Below are positions 48,494 to 63,400 of a stretch of DNA of 64,000 bases, in pieces. Positions within the stretch are counted from its first letter, which is position 1. Every line of letters begins with the position of its first letter. The DNA lies in assembly GCA_013397845.1 (NCBI GenBank), contig VZTG01002905.1:84748-148747 (forward strand). The letters run 5' to 3'. A program made the position numbers and the translations under genes. The stretch comes from Melanocharis versteri (Eukaryota; Chordata; Aves; Passeriformes; Melanocharitidae). The notes beneath the pieces are model-generated. The model was given only the letters and a program-made list of their open reading frames with translations. It did not search any database and had not been told where the DNA came from.

Positions 48494-51400
48494 ATTAATA
48501 ACCTATGGATATAATAAACATTCAGGCAGCTTCTCTTGTAGGTGCTCCCAGCTGATGGAGGATGCCAAAAGACCAGTGCAGTTTTAACCAAGTGAGAAAA
48601 AAATGACTCTGGGATTCCTAGCAAATTCTGTGATTTCCCTGGGATACAAGGAGACCAACCTCACCTAAGACAGAATAGTGATGCTTTCTGCTTTTGTTTG
48701 ACACACGGACGTGTTCATTTATGACTGCTGACTGATCATTAAAACTCCCATGGTGGTGATGCTTTGCTCTAGATATTCTTCTGCATCACCTGACTTGCAG
48801 ATCAAAGCAGCTAAGGGAAAGCTGTCCTAGAGCATGTTCAGACCACTGTCTATGGAGGAGTCAGATATTTACAGGGAGATGACTGCCATGTGGATAAAAG
48901 GAGATTCTAGGTAGTCAAATTGTCTCTTCTACACCTCCAGAGACAAAAAAAGGTATTAATGCATTGAGGTTTTGTTCTCTCTGTGTGTTACTTTTCTTTT
49001 TTTCCTTGAAAAGCAATTGTTTGAGAAAATTCATCCGAGACTTTATTCCTTTAAAGTTAAAGGCGGATCTTAAATTTAAAAGCTGAGTATACACTAACTT
49101 TGACAGAAGAAAAAATAAAGATCAGTCAGCAATCAATAGAAGAGTCTGGCCTTGTGCCTTTGAATCCTGTAAGGCACTGTTGCCAGAGAGAGCTCCCAGG
49201 TTTGTTAAAACATCTCCCTCCCTCTGTTCCTTCTTCCTTTGAAGTAAATTTCTTTCTCCTGCCATTACTGCTGTCACTGCTAAATTATATATGTCCTCGT
49301 GTTCTAAAAACTCTGCATCAGGCACAGCAGTCAAGCACCATTTTCTTCTGTAGCTTACAGCTGTATGAAACACAGGTTCTCCTGAGTTTTCAGGTAATTC
49401 TGCCTCCTTGAATGTCTCACCTTTTTATGTATCCTCAAAAAAGAAGGAATATTCTACACCCAGTGTGTTGGAATAAAGTAGACTTGTTCCAGTTCCACAG
49501 TATTAGCCACCAGCATGTCTTCCACAATAGAAAGATTTTCTGTGGTTCAGAATCAAATTTAGGAAAACCAAACCAATTAATCAAGGTACAATTACACTGT
49601 AAAATTAGGACTATCTCCTGAAATGCCTAAATCTGCTGGAATATACAGCTTCTCTTTGGAAAATATAAGTATCTTCATTAGTTGAGGTCTCAATAATATG
49701 AAACACCGAAAGAAAAGAAACAGCGAAAAATAAAAATGTGCTGAACTGGAGAGGAAGAGTCATCTTACTTGTCACTTACTCACTTACTTACATAGCCTAA
49801 ATATGATCTCAAGACAACCAGCGTAAATCCATGGTAAACAGTGTAACTTTGACTAAATGAAGCCGACCTGGAATCTTAGAAGTAGAAAAGTGTTGTCTTG
49901 GTTTGGTTTTCTTTCTATTTTGGTCTGTTCTTTCTGTGGTAGTTCACAACATAACACAATCAAAAAAATACAATGTCTGTTTGTCTATAATTGTGTAACA
50001 AAAGAGTGAAAAACAAGATAAAGGAAATATATTCCCATCTTCTGCAGGAAGATAATGTACTTGTGCTGAAACCAACCAGAACATTTTCTAACAATTCTAT
50101 TCTAGATTGCTGCAGTTTTCCACTTCAAAGTTAAGCAACTAAATCTAAAGGCACTTCACAATATAAGAGGAATCTGAAGTCTTTTAGAGGTGGGTTACCG
50201 GAAATTGGGCAATTCAAGAAGTTCTTTGAAAATAGAAGATTAAATGAGAAGTGTCAATATCCATCTATAGATCTGCTACTAAGGAGCCAAAAAGCCATTT
50301 TGTTGCAAAAAACCTAGCAATGCACCTTTTCATCAGATCCAAATTCCACCAAAGTCAAAGGTTTTTACATTGCTCTAAATAGGCTCTATATCAAGGCCAA
50401 AGTTAAGGAAAAGGGCGCAGTCAGGACAGACATCAATGCAAAGTGCTCTTACATTGGGGAAAGTATTGGTTTGGGTGTACAGACTGTATTAGTGCCCACC
50501 AATACTGGAAAAATGGATGTAACCTTTTCCAAAATACAGCCCTAGTTTGGCTGAATAAAATGGCCTTTTCCTGCTAACTTCCCAGACAAATAGAGGTACG
50601 TCTGTCTTTACTTGCAAGCTGTCAGTCATGCTGCAATGAGCGCAGACATCATGAGTCACTCTTCTTTAAGTTCTAATCTCTGCTCATAGTGACAAATAAG
50701 CCTCAAAAATCAATCTGGTTCTGACTCCTCATATCTCCAGGGATTTTTAAAAAAATATTAAGTAAATGTATTGCATGTTTTAGCTAGATTAGGAAATTAG
50801 AGGATATAAAATTGTGAGTATAATTAAATGAAATGTCAAACAGCCTGGAATGCACCCGTAATGGTGTTACCCATCTTGTTATAAAAATGTAAGCTAACTC
50901 CCAGACCCTTAGAGCCTTTTCTAGGTTACTCTTCTAGGCCTGTGGAAGCCTAGCTCTTGCCTTTTATGGGCTACTGCAAATTGTAAAGCAACACAGTGCA
51001 CGTCTTCTACAAGTCAGAAGAAGATACATACACTATAAATGCCTTGAACTGTAGTAAAAGGATCTACAATTAATGACTTGGTGTACAACGTCTTCCGCAA
51101 AAGGGCTGCTATCTTCCCACATTCATTCTATTATTGTCCAAGATGCACTAAACAGAAATATTCGCTACTGTTTTAACTACCTTAGTTGAGGATAGAACTT
51201 TGCTTAAGAATGGAAATAATTACATGACCAAAAGTGACACAATTCCTGCTTTGCAAACATCTATATCTGAAGAAAAGCATCCCTGTAAAAGAACTACTTC
51301 TTATCAGGGAGCTCGGTGCACACTTAGCTGATGGCACACTTTTACCACTATGGTCACAATTGTACAAGTGGCATATGTAAAGACAACCTTAGAAATGCAA

Positions 51401-54400
51401 TATGTTGTTTCTCTATTCTCCTCCTGGCCTTGCTGCTTGATTTGCTTATCTATCTTACATATGGTCTTTTACACAATCAGTAAGGAAGACAAGCTAGTTC
51501 TAAAATCAGATTTAACTGATGGAAAAGCATCAGTTTCAATCCAAAAGTACCATTTATAAGTTCAGCACCAAAAGCTGCTTTTAATTTCCCTCGGGATTTG
51601 AGTAGCCTTCAATTGCATTATCACTTCTTCAAATGAGCAAAGGAAATTAAGAAAAAAGTAGTGAAATCTAGTACTTACATTGACTGCAAGGGTGGATTTT
51701 ATTTTTATGAGAGGTAATTACAATGTTCTTGAAGTGGGAGAGATGCTTGAGAAGAGTGCTACAGCAAAGCTCAATACTGCAACCCCTGCCAAAAAAATCC
51801 CTCCACCTGTTAATCATCCTGCAAGATATTTCTAGTTTGGGCAAAAGGAAGTTAGGTGCTACACTGTGTGAGTTTGATATAACATTGTTTCAGACACTGC
51901 AAGAGCATATGTCAGCACAAATATGAAAGCCATAAGTAATAAAAGCCTCAAATAATAATATTTGCACTCTCTCTGTCATCATTATGCACCATCATTTATG
52001 GATGTCACCATGCATTCTTGCTGAGTCCTCTGGCATGTGTCCATTAGGGCCATTTACTGTCAAGTAAGCATTCTCCTTCATGGTACAGGTGATCCTTTCA
52101 TTGCTCGTCAGAGAAATCTACAGAAAGATCCAAAGATAATGGATATCTTGGAAGTTGACTGTAAAAAAATGACTTAAAAAAAAGAAAATAAAAATTATGT
52201 CCCTTTGGACATCTTTCTAAATTAACTTCAGAATTTGGAATGCAAGTGTGGACTTCTCACAGTACCAGAAAACGGTATAAACCAGAGCAAAGCTGAAACC
52301 CAAACCCACTGTATATGTACAGGGTGTATGAGAGGGAGTGCACTTGAAATGTGGATTTCAGGAGGGTTACCAGAACTTTTGGCTTGAATTGCAGTGCATA
52401 AATTCCTAAAAAAATCAATACAGAGCAACAGTAGTTAAGCTCTGCATTCAATGCTGTAACTTCTTCTCTGAATGTTCCCAGTTCTCAATGTTAGCAGACA
52501 CTTTTCTCTGTTCAATGGCTTGAGAGAGAGCAAAGGTGTCAAGTGAATCTCCAGCCTTTACCCCTAATGTACAGTACAGCTGTGCAAGCTTTTAGGAACA
52601 TCCAGAGAAGCATAATACAAAGAGAAGATGTTGTAGGACAAAACTGCTATTGTCTACCCTTGCAAAGGCTTTGCAAAGTGAATAACCCACGGAGTGGACT
52701 TGCTGTATTTCAACAGACACCAGGCTAGAATCCAAAAGCATTTATTATATCATTAATCTCCATTGGAAGCAAACATTTCTCTGCATCAGAAGAGTGGTGA
52801 AAATACACACACTCATACAAACACACAATTATCATCTTTGCAATTCAGACCTAAAATGACTTTCAATGTAATCCAGGCTGATTGACAAAGTCAGTGAGAG
52901 ATACTGACAGATGGATCACACAAGCTGATTAACTTTTGTACAGGCAAAAGAAGTTTTCTTAAAATAGATGAAAAAGACCATCCTGTTATACCAAGCAACA
53001 TTTGGAGGTCTGCATTTCAAGTGCTGTGTCCATGTGAGAATTCTTCATTATATTATTCATTAACTCTCAAAAACAGTAGGAAGAATTATCTAAAGTAACA
53101 AAGTCTGTATTTTATGATTCCTTCATCCAGGCTTGACACTCATGGAAAAGTTATTTCCGTTTTCAGTGGCAAGCTAATGTACGGCATTGGATATAAAATA
53201 ACAGCAATTTTTTTCACTATTCTTTCCAAGCTGCATAGCTGCTTCCCTTCAATTTGAACCTTATGCTTGTACTCTGTTGTGGTTGCAGCTTATACTAAAG
53301 AAGTGTGAATCACAGCTTATATTAAACAAGTCTGAATCAATGCTGTGAATAGAGATTCGATCTTTTCTTCACAAATTCTGTTAATAAGATTTCTGGATTC
53401 ATTCTGGCTAACTTTACCTGTCCTAAAGTTAGCGGTCTAGTCTAACCTCATTATCTGTCTTTCCTCCATGGTCAATACAGCAGGAGAGATGCACAGATGC
53501 CTTCACAGGCACATTTATATGGCTTTCCACTGTCACCTGTCTGATGTGGCTTATTGTCAGCAGAAGTGAAGCCCACCTGCTTAGCAGTTGTCAGAGGTGT
53601 CAGTGAAAGATGTTTGGTCTGACAGCCATGAAGCTCTGCAGAGCCCAGCTACACTGCCTTCCACTCCAGCCTTATACCACTGAAACCAAGAACACAGAAA
53701 AAGAATTTGGAGTCAATTTTTCATTTACTTTAAACCCTTGGAAGTCCGTATGTGTTAACTAAAGAGCAACTTCTGACCTGTTCGGGAATGTTTGGAAAAT
53801 TCAGAAGATGGAAGAAAAAGAGAGTTTAAAATATAAGGTTAAAAACTAACAAAATCTGAAAATATAATTAATATATCAAGCTGGCTTTCAGATTTGCAGC
53901 AGAACACAACTTTACCTGCTTCAAAATGTATTTAACTAAGCCTTAGTTAGTAACAAATGGAAATAGTTCTTAACGTTTTTCTGAAGCTTTTCTATGCAAT
54001 TTTTTCTGCATTTTTTTCAAATACCAGCATCATGGTTTATTAGAAGAGCTCCATCTTCTGGCAGCTGATAAAGAACAATCCATCATAGATGAAGAAAGGC
54101 TTAAAATCATTTGCGGAGTTTAATGAAAAATTGATCCTGAATAACCAATGTCTGCAGCTGCATTCCACAGAGACTTTGCGACATTTTGATTTTATAGTAA
54201 TTTGTTACTTGTTAACCTTGATTTCTAACCTTTTGTCAGGAAACTTACTCATTATCAAATTAAAATAAAAAAAGTGTGACATATTAGAACAATTCTGAAG
54301 AAGGGAAGTAAATGTGTAAGCAAAAAAAGTACAGAAAATCTATTTTGGCTTTTCAGAAAGAGCTGTATAAACATGAGAAGCATATTCTTTCACATTTTGT

Positions 54401-57400
54401 CTGCCTGTCTTACCAGTAGCTCAATATTTAGAAAAGGTAGTCAATGCCAAAGGAGGAAGATGGCATCCTGCACTTCATCATTTCTAACACTCATCTCACC
54501 ACTGATTTTCTTACTAAGGGGCTTGGCCTCACTTGTTTTGTTCTGGGTTTTTTTTTTCTAAGAGGGCATGTTGGAGGAAATGTAAGCTGAATCCCAAGGT
54601 TCTTCTCCCATGTTCTACCAACAATGGCACATCTGCTTGGTGTTACAGCATCACAGATCTGAGGAAAAAGCAATTTAGGAGATTAATTACCCCTCTTTAG
54701 AGTGTTTATGAATAGAATAGTTGCATTAACAGGTTGAAGGTTTTCTGTAGCAAAAAGTCTTTACGTAAAGAATAACTGAAATGGTGTCTAAAGAAGCAAC
54801 TTCCATATATTTAATCATCTCTGTGTGAAAGGAAATCACATGAAAATGGAGAGAGATCTGACTGTGGAATCCGTTGTTTAGATGTCTCTAAAATACTGAT
54901 TCTGCATAATAACTTCCAAAAGAAAGGCTAAATATTTTAAAGTTTGAAATGGGATATCTGTGATATTTCCTCTTGCAGGAAGTGCAAAAACAAGCAATGA
55001 AATAGGAATACTCTTATATTTTATAGCCATTTCATCATTAGTAATTAACTGCACATTCTGACAAACAGCATGAAAAGTGTTTTTCAGCGAAGTAATTACT
55101 GAATATTGACTCTGAAACAATATTAGCAAAACAGACAGGGGAAAAAAATATGTATATAATTAATCAGACTTTTGTCCCTATATTTTTCTTACCTTTATAT
55201 TAATTCATCTTTGAAGCTGTATTTAGTATAGACTTATTTTAGAAAATCAGGTCCTTCCCAGTGACACCTCTAAAATAATATTTAGACCTATTAATTTATT
55301 GCAGAGAAACTGGCAATAAGGAAAACAAATTCAGACAAAGGTTTTTTTTTAATAAATCCAAGCAGTAAAGTCTTTCATTCAGTTTTCATCCACCAGTAAG
55401 CTTCATGAAAATGAATCTGAGTAAAACTGACTTGGTTATTCCTGTGTACATCAAAGATGGAGAGAAAAATATATATATTATTCTAGGTACTTAAAATCTT
55501 TCAGTTGAAACAAGTGTGCTTAAAGAAAAGGAATATTATGTAAGGGCATTTCTGTCAGATATTGGTCATTTTCTGTATCAAAATAAATTTGTTTTGGTTT
55601 CAGGAGGCTATGAAGGTCCGAAAACTGAATATCAGTGAAGTATGTAATCATTTGGAAAATACTTGTGTAATGAAGAAAAGACATATTGTTGTAATAAAAA
55701 CTAAGGCCCAGGGTACATGCAGCATGTGAGAAAGATCATGGTCAGGAAAACTAGATTCCAGTCTTTCCTCTGCTGGGTAATCACAGGCATGTATTTAATT
55801 TTCCCTGTTTCAGTTTCTTCACCTTGAAAAATGCGACAACATCATTTGCCCCTCTAAAGAGAATTCTGCTTAAAAAAACATATCAGAGAGGTCAGCCTGA
55901 CTCAGTAACTAGAATATCTGGCAGACTCATGACATCTGGCCATCATTCCTTACTTGAAGCTGCCCTGCTGTTGGGCTTCTATCTGCCGCTCTCCAGCCTG
56001 TTCACACTGTCCTGGACAGAGGCATTGTCTCTTGCACTATGGCTTGAATGGTGTCTAGTACTTACTGTGGAGCCACCTGGGTCAGAAGGATATGCTTTAT
56101 ATCAATTATAATTCAAACAATAGACCCAAATCAATAGATCACAGTGAAATTTCAATCATTTTTCTGTAAATACAGTCAGAAATGTGGGGGGGTTTAGGTA
56201 TATCACATGGCTAAAAATCAGGAAAGAGGACATTTTATGGCATACCTAAAAAATGCCAAATGCAAGAGAAACCTAGTTTCAGGGAAAAATATCTTACTAC
56301 AATATAAAAAAGAAAGAGATAATGATACTGACTTTTTTTCATAAATCACATTTCATTAGGTGTGTCTTTAGCTATACATAAAATTATTTTCAGAGGTAGA
56401 GGGAGCAGCAAGCTCTCATCTTATTTAATACATCATTTTTTTCACGCAAATTAGCTTCATAAAATATTGTGCTGTGTCTTAACATCTCACATCAGTTCTA
56501 AATCATTGCTTCTAAATTTGGAAATGACTGTGGTAATGTCAATTCTCCTTACTTTCCCATAACACATTTGTTTAATCCACTACTGACACTGATTCCTCTT
56601 TATGGAGCTGTTAAGCTGGCAGGGGAGAGCTGATGCTGGGCCTACACAGAGACTTCTTCCAAGGCTGTCTTCTGAAGGAGAAGCTCTGTCCCAACTGTGT
56701 GCTCCATCCAGAACCTGGGAACCATCAGCCCATCGCACATAGATATTAAACCACTGGGATTTCTGTATCCCTCAGGTACAATCAACAAGAAATTACAAAT
56801 TAAAATAATATGCATGGAGTGACACACAGTCCTTCTTTGACTTTACAGGTGCTTACACAAGCCTGCTGCAGCCAATGTAGAACGAGTTCCCCTATAGAAT
56901 AAACGGGCTAAATCATCAAACAGGATTGGCCTTTAAAGTTTCACACAGAAGAGGCTTTCCCAGATTCTTCTGTGGCACTTAGGTGTCCCTCTGGTTACTT
57001 AGAGTCTTCAAAGCAGATATGTGAGTGTCCTCTCTAGACAGAAAAAACTATTGCATGATGGATTAAAAAATGGAAGTTTAGCTATCATATTTTATAGAAC
57101 TCCAGTACTACGGCTTTCTTCAGTAATAGACAACTAATTTGTACTTCTTTGGTTAAGTGAGTAGGAAATCCTAGACAGAGACTGATTTGGTCATGTGTTA
57201 CATCACTGTGAAATTTTGTATCACCATATCCCACCTTCCTTTTTGAGGTGCTGTGAAGCGGATGTTTAGAGCTCTCAGGAGAAAAGATGGAAGAGGACAA
57301 ATATATCACCCCAGCCAAAAAGACAAATAAACAGTTGTCCTGAATACTCATTAAAGAGCAACACCTCTCTGGATGTCTGGAATCACACATACTCTCCTGC

Positions 57401-60400
57401 ATCCTTCAGAAACAATGCAACGGATCCATCTACTGAAATTCAGCATCTCTTTTCCATATTATTTATTTCATTTTTATTACTGAAGCAGCACAATAAAGAC
57501 AAGTTAAACATAGAAGCTTCAGGGACTTATTTCACAGTGTATCAAGCAATTATATATTGAAGGAGATGAAATAATAGTACCCTTAATGTAACTTCCCACC
57601 CAGGGCCTGCAAAAGAAACTGTTGGAAGTTAGAAAATAATAAAAATAAGACAATTAGGAAGAAAAATAATTATAAAAAATTATCCAAGACTACCTTGCTC
57701 TAGTGTTCTTTTCTTTGCATTTGTAGGAGATTTGAACTCTTTGAAAAAAGACTAATCAGTCAGAAAGGAGGGGATAAGAGGGAGAGTTATCATTTTTATT
57801 AAATAGAAGAGACTTAGGAAGGATTAACTCTACTGTTCATTATACATATTAAAATATCCTTGTATAATATAATTTAGTTCATTTTAGCTTTCCATTCTCT
57901 TCATATCTCTTTGAGATAGGTGATGTATACTGAAGATAAACAGATTAGAAATACACAGATGCTGCAAATAAAGTCTTGCATATATGAACAAAATAAACAT
58001 AAGGTTGATGCCAAGAGAAAATATTAATTTGTCAGTAAATGTGTAATTGCAACTAGCCACAGATTTGGCAAGGAGACAAAGAAAACATCCACACAGAGGA
58101 ATTTCATGCCAGAAAAGAAAGATAAACTGAAGAAGATAAATTGCACCCCATCAACAAGCTGGCCAGATATAGCATGAGCTTGTGCTCTCTGGCTAGCAGG
58201 AACTCAGGGCCAGCCCACAGATTTGTTCTATTTCTGACAATGGCACAACCCTCAAAGAAATCAGAATGCAATCATCAAATAAACGAATAAATGTTAGAGT
58301 TACTGTCAGAAAACTAAGCCCTGGCATTTTGTTTAAAGGACATTTTAGTGCTCAGCGGAAGACAGACGTGCTGCTGTCTTACACAGCCTTGACAGATCTT
58401 TATAGTGCTTTGAACACCAATTTCAAGGAGAAAATATATTACTTATTTATAACAGCACAACTACCTATTGATGTCTGTACACAGGAGGCACAGGAAAGGG
58501 TGGTGCCTGTTGGTTTCTGCTGTGCTGTAAGGCTCCAAGTCACTGGAATGGAAAGGGCTCCTTTCAAAATTCAGACATCACCCAGAAGGACCATGAGCTG
58601 TTGCCCTCATCTCAGAGCTGAGGAGTCACGGCCCAAGAGGCAAGTACACCAGCAGCCCTTGGTGTTGACACCAGAGTTTTGCAGGAAAAGTGAAATATAG
58701 CTATAGGGATCCCAAGTTTCTCTTAAGTATGGATGTCTTCAATTTACATTATTTCTTACTACTGGCAATAAGGTTACCTTTAAAACCACACAGGCATCTT
58801 CTCCTTTGTGGTAATCTAATCTATTTTTACTCATAGATAGCTACTCACCTTTTTCTTTAAGGGACTAAGCTCAGTTTTGGTCCATGTATATCCTTACTTA
58901 TCACTAAAAAGTGCAGAAGGTTAACAGAATAAAATAAAAAAAAAAGATCAAAAGAGGAAAATAATCATGATCAACCACAATAAACTACTCAGCCTCAGCT
59001 ATATGGGAGCATTATGTGGGTTTCCAAGGGAAATAAAATGTGACGTGGAGCCCTGTTCTACTTTCTAAGCTCCCATGTAATACTAGACTCAGGAACACTG
59101 TGAGATGCTGAATTTTATTTTCTCTAACAGTCAAGGAAGTTAGGGTTGACCTTGCTGCCGTGCAGTGTAACCACCAAAAGGAAGCCTCCAGATATTTTTT
59201 TACAGATCAGTCTACTGACAGACCAGTAAGGACCATTCTCCTTTCTGAGTGTGATAAGTAATATACAGTACTAGAATGTGAGTTAATTTAGACAAAGATG
59301 CTGTGTTAACTTGCAATGTAGGGTTGACTTTTGCTACCGTTATATTAGCAAAGCTATGAAGCATAGAGGACTGACTTCCATCTATTCACTAAGTCTCCAT
59401 GCAGAACTCTACTTTATACTTTGATTAGTAAGGAACTACAGTATTTGAGTCAGATAAAGAGACTAGCACTGATCTCCATGCTACTATTATATCTTATATG
59501 TTGTTGCTGTGTTTGCAAAACCTCAGGCACTGGTTTCATGCATGGTTTATATTTTCACTAGAAATTCCATCACAATGCAGGTCAGAAAAGGGAAAACCAC
59601 GTGTATGGTGCATTAGTACTATTTTTCTCTGGACACCCCTCTATGCATTATTTCTGCTTCATGACTGTGATGTCCACAGCAGAAAAGAGAGAAGGCCATA
59701 TCAAACTTCAGGAATTTACTGGCTGCTATCAGAATGCACCTGCTTCTGTGCACCGTAATTTATGCTGAACACAGCTGAGCAGGACAGGAGGCCAGGAGGA
59801 GACATCAGAAGCCGAATTATCACTAGTCTGTGTCAGTAGAGAACACCCAGATGATTTCTCTGCAGGCAAAATTGAAATATGACATTAAAATGAACTTATC
59901 TAAATTTTTAACACATTTTGCATCACCCTTGGACAGAAGAAAAAGCAAATTTACAGTAAATATAACATGCTACATGGCAAATATTTGAACTAAGCCAGGT
60001 TTGTGACTGAATTTATTGGGAAAAGATTTCATTAAAGAAAAAAACACCATACCTGTAGTTGCGACTCCTGCAGTGAAAGTATTGCAGCTTGCATATTTCC
60101 TTGTGGAATTGAGGACAAAATCCTGATATACTTTCATGTTGCATCATCTATTATCATGCAAGATTTCGTTTTTTCTTGACTGCCAAACTTTCAACTATAA
60201 TAATGCATTAAAAGTGGCACAGGTTTCTGCAGTGTCTGATGAGACAAAAACAACAAAAATGCATTGTGACTATTACTAATTAAAGAAAAGGCCACTATTG
60301 TCTTCTGTATGTTAGTCTATGCTAACTTTATTTAAAATTCATATGAAATTTTTGAGTTAAGAGGAGGCTTAGATCTGCCAGCTTCTAGAGTTTTACTTTG

Positions 60401-63400
60401 GTTCACTTCCTTCTTTTTTCTTCCTTAGACTATGACTGCACTTTTGAGAAGGGTATTTTACACTAATATCCTCCTAATAAATGAACTCAATGCAAGCAAC
60501 TGTTTCTCAGATAAAACCTTTGCAGTACAAGGATGATAATGCAGAAGGAGCAGAGGTAGCAGAGGTATCTAGTAAGTTTGATGACCTCACCTTCCTCTAA
60601 GACCCCTTCATTATCTGTGGATTAGTTTTTTATGTTGAGTAAAATTATGTTCTTGGAAATAATCATGAAAACTGTGTTTACACTGAAGTTTTTGTAAGTA
60701 TTAGTATACTTATTTCAAATCCTTCTAATATGCAGGGCCTCCTCTCCAGAGTCTACCGGCATCAGGCAGGTCTTGAGACACAGTCAAAGAGGGAGATCAA
60801 ACCGTCTCTCTATAAAAACAAGATGAGGTAGTTTGCCTGAATGAAGACATTGCAAAAACCTACTCACCATACAAACTACAAATACAGGATTTAAATTTTG
60901 GGAGAAGGAAGCTCCAATGCCCTTTGTGCAACGATTCTGGACAGATCTAGCCCTGAGGAACAAAGTCTGCCTGAGAGATAGGTGTATTAAACAAGGTCAT
61001 CTTGATCCTTGCCTAGGCTGGCATCCCAAGTAACGCGGTGATCCACCACAACACCCAAGCAGTATGAAATACCCTCACAAGCCTTAGGCCAGATTTTTCC
61101 TGTTAGTAGAGGCAGTATCCTCCTTTGTAGCCCCTCCCATTCTGAGACCCACAGGCAGGCTTCTATTGTCACCAATCTGCATGGCATCTGAATCTTGTGA
61201 TTTTCTGTGATTGTAATACATGGAAAAGAAAAAGGACTAAATTCTGCCCATAAAGTATTTTCAATAAATAGACTTCTCAACTTCAGGTGCACTGGTAGAT
61301 AGCATACAGCTTTCCTTTCCAAGAGTCTCTGGTGTTCCCTCTCCTTTCTAAGAATTATCAAAATCCCAGCCTACTCATGTCTAACATTTTCATCCAGTCA
61401 CTGCCAAACTTCTCTTCATATAGGATGCTTCCAGTCACTGGTGCACCAAACCTTGCACTGATCTTCTTTCATTTATTTAAAATTCCCTTTCAGGGCACAA
61501 ATTATGTTTATTGGTTTCAGGAGTAGCTTTTAAGTATCCTCTGCTCTGAACACTTCTGCTAGTTTTATTGTTTGATATTGAAAGTTCACCAGATTATACA
61601 GTGATTCTTTAAAATGTCACAAGTTAATCAGGGTCAGCACTTAATGACAGAATTCAAGAAGGACTGAATATTGGAGAAATATTTCTTGTACTCAATGCAG
61701 GTTATTTATTCTCAAAATTAAAACCAAAACAATGAGATAAAAAGGGAACAGGATGAGGAAAAGGCAATGTATTTGAACCAGAATAAGAAAGAGGATTTCT
61801 TGGTTTGCAGGTAGCTGAAATCTGCCAGTGCTTACAGCCTGTCTACCTAAATGTTTCAAACACAGACGTCACTACTCATTTCAGAGTAGTTTGATTTCAG
61901 TTTACACAATGTCTAGTCCCCCTGGTGACTGCTACTTGATATTAATTCAGAGCAAAATTGCATGTCACTCTACTGTCTGTTCTTTGCTGCTTCATGCCAG
62001 TCTGAATTTGGTTGTATTTTTGTGGCAGGTGAGTAAATCCTATTTACCTATATCTCCATGGATTTGTGATACCTAATTACTGCTTTAAAAGCTTTCCTAA
62101 ATCATTGATTTTAAAAAAAAGCATTTCAGCCTGCGCAAGAATCATAATACAGTGCTCCTAATAATATCCTCAATTAGAAAGCCCTACATTTCCTCTGAAT
62201 AGGGCTGAAATAGAAAGACATTATCATTATGCTTGCTTTTTTTCTTTGTTGGGGTTTTTTTTAAGCATCTAGATCAGTCAATTCAACATCCCTCTAAAAT
62301 ATATCAGGCTAAATCCAAACATATTAAAACACTCCAGAACCATTATCTTTCACACAGAGCATTCAGTCACCCTTAGAGCACAAACTCAGTTCCTCCTAAT
62401 ACCAGTATGGTACCAAAATAGGTCTCTAACAGAAAAAAATGTATTCTGTATGAAGTCTATATATGGACCACAGAAGCACTCAGAGTCACTGTAATCTGGC
62501 CCTTGACAAACTGGAGATAGGCATTTTTATTATTTTTTTTCCTATTTTGCATGCTGAAACATCTCTGCAGCTGGGCTCCAAAAAGAAAATCCTAAAGTAC
62601 TTCAAGTGGAGTACACAAAATCCAAAACTAGATTTTGGCTGTAAAGTTTTACCAGTACTCTAAAGCTAGATCTCATAGGCCGCTGAAAGTGTTATGGATT
62701 AATTTCCAAGATTTTTACTGGGATGCTGGGGGAAGAGTGGAAGGAAAAGGAAAAGAAATCCTACTTTTCTGGGCTGTAACAGAACGAGGAGCCTCATCAG
62801 CAATAGAAAATACTTGTGTGTACCCTAAGAATTCTGTTCATGAAAAGGAACTAGACTCCGAGGTGTAATATTGACAATATTGTACTGTAGCAGCTACAGG
62901 CACCATGTTGGAGGAACCTTGAGCTGCTCTGTAAGAGATGTTTCCAGTCCTTTTTTTTTTCCTAATCCACTAAGTTATTTCTTAGAAACACATGCAGTTT
63001 CACTTTATGTGTTTCCAAATTCACCAACAGGAGGCTTATTTTTTATCTCCAGAATCACGAACAGTTGCTTTTCTTTATTAAAAAATCAGTTTTTTTCCCA
63101 TAACTTGCAGTCCTGTGGTTTACTCCATTATGATTATTATGATCTGTATTTTAACATCTTACATCAGCAGAAACAGAATGCAGGCATTTATTCGTACATC
63201 TATCATTTATTCCTATTTTGGGGCATAGTCCATGTCTCATTAAAAAAACTGGCTATTTATCTCCAAAAATTTAGAGCGAGAAATCATTATATAAAGATAT
63301 TTTTCCCAAAAAGTATTTTGGAAAAATAAGATGAGATTTTTTTTGTCTTAATTGAAAGTTGATTTCAATGAACATAAAATAAAAGAGGATATTTCTTTTT

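Noticed and set aside
47597..48624. Very long frames of about 305 codons (plus, Leu-Phe) and 333 codons (minus, Lys-Arg)
   Set aside because: They are the translation of the CTTTTT hexamer array. The repeat contains no stop in these frames, so length is no evidence of a protein.
49122..49373. 83-codon minus-strand frame with charged helical look (AGERNLLQRKKEQREGD)
   Set aside because: No start, no family resemblance and no sign of decay or conservation that would set it apart from chance frames.
58266..58700. 144-codon plus-strand frame
   Set aside because: No recognisable domain. Composition shifts along its length and no neighbouring exon signals support it.
60987..61361. 124-codon minus-strand frame with an end (HRVTWDASLGKDQDD) faintly like a retroelement motif
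   Set aside because: The similarity is a few residues at best, with no surrounding CR1 motifs and no 3' octamer.
62871..63329. 152-codon plus-strand frame, the longest outside the satellite
   Set aside because: Very rich in F, Y, S, I and K, as expected when AT-rich DNA is translated by chance, with no motif or family resemblance.
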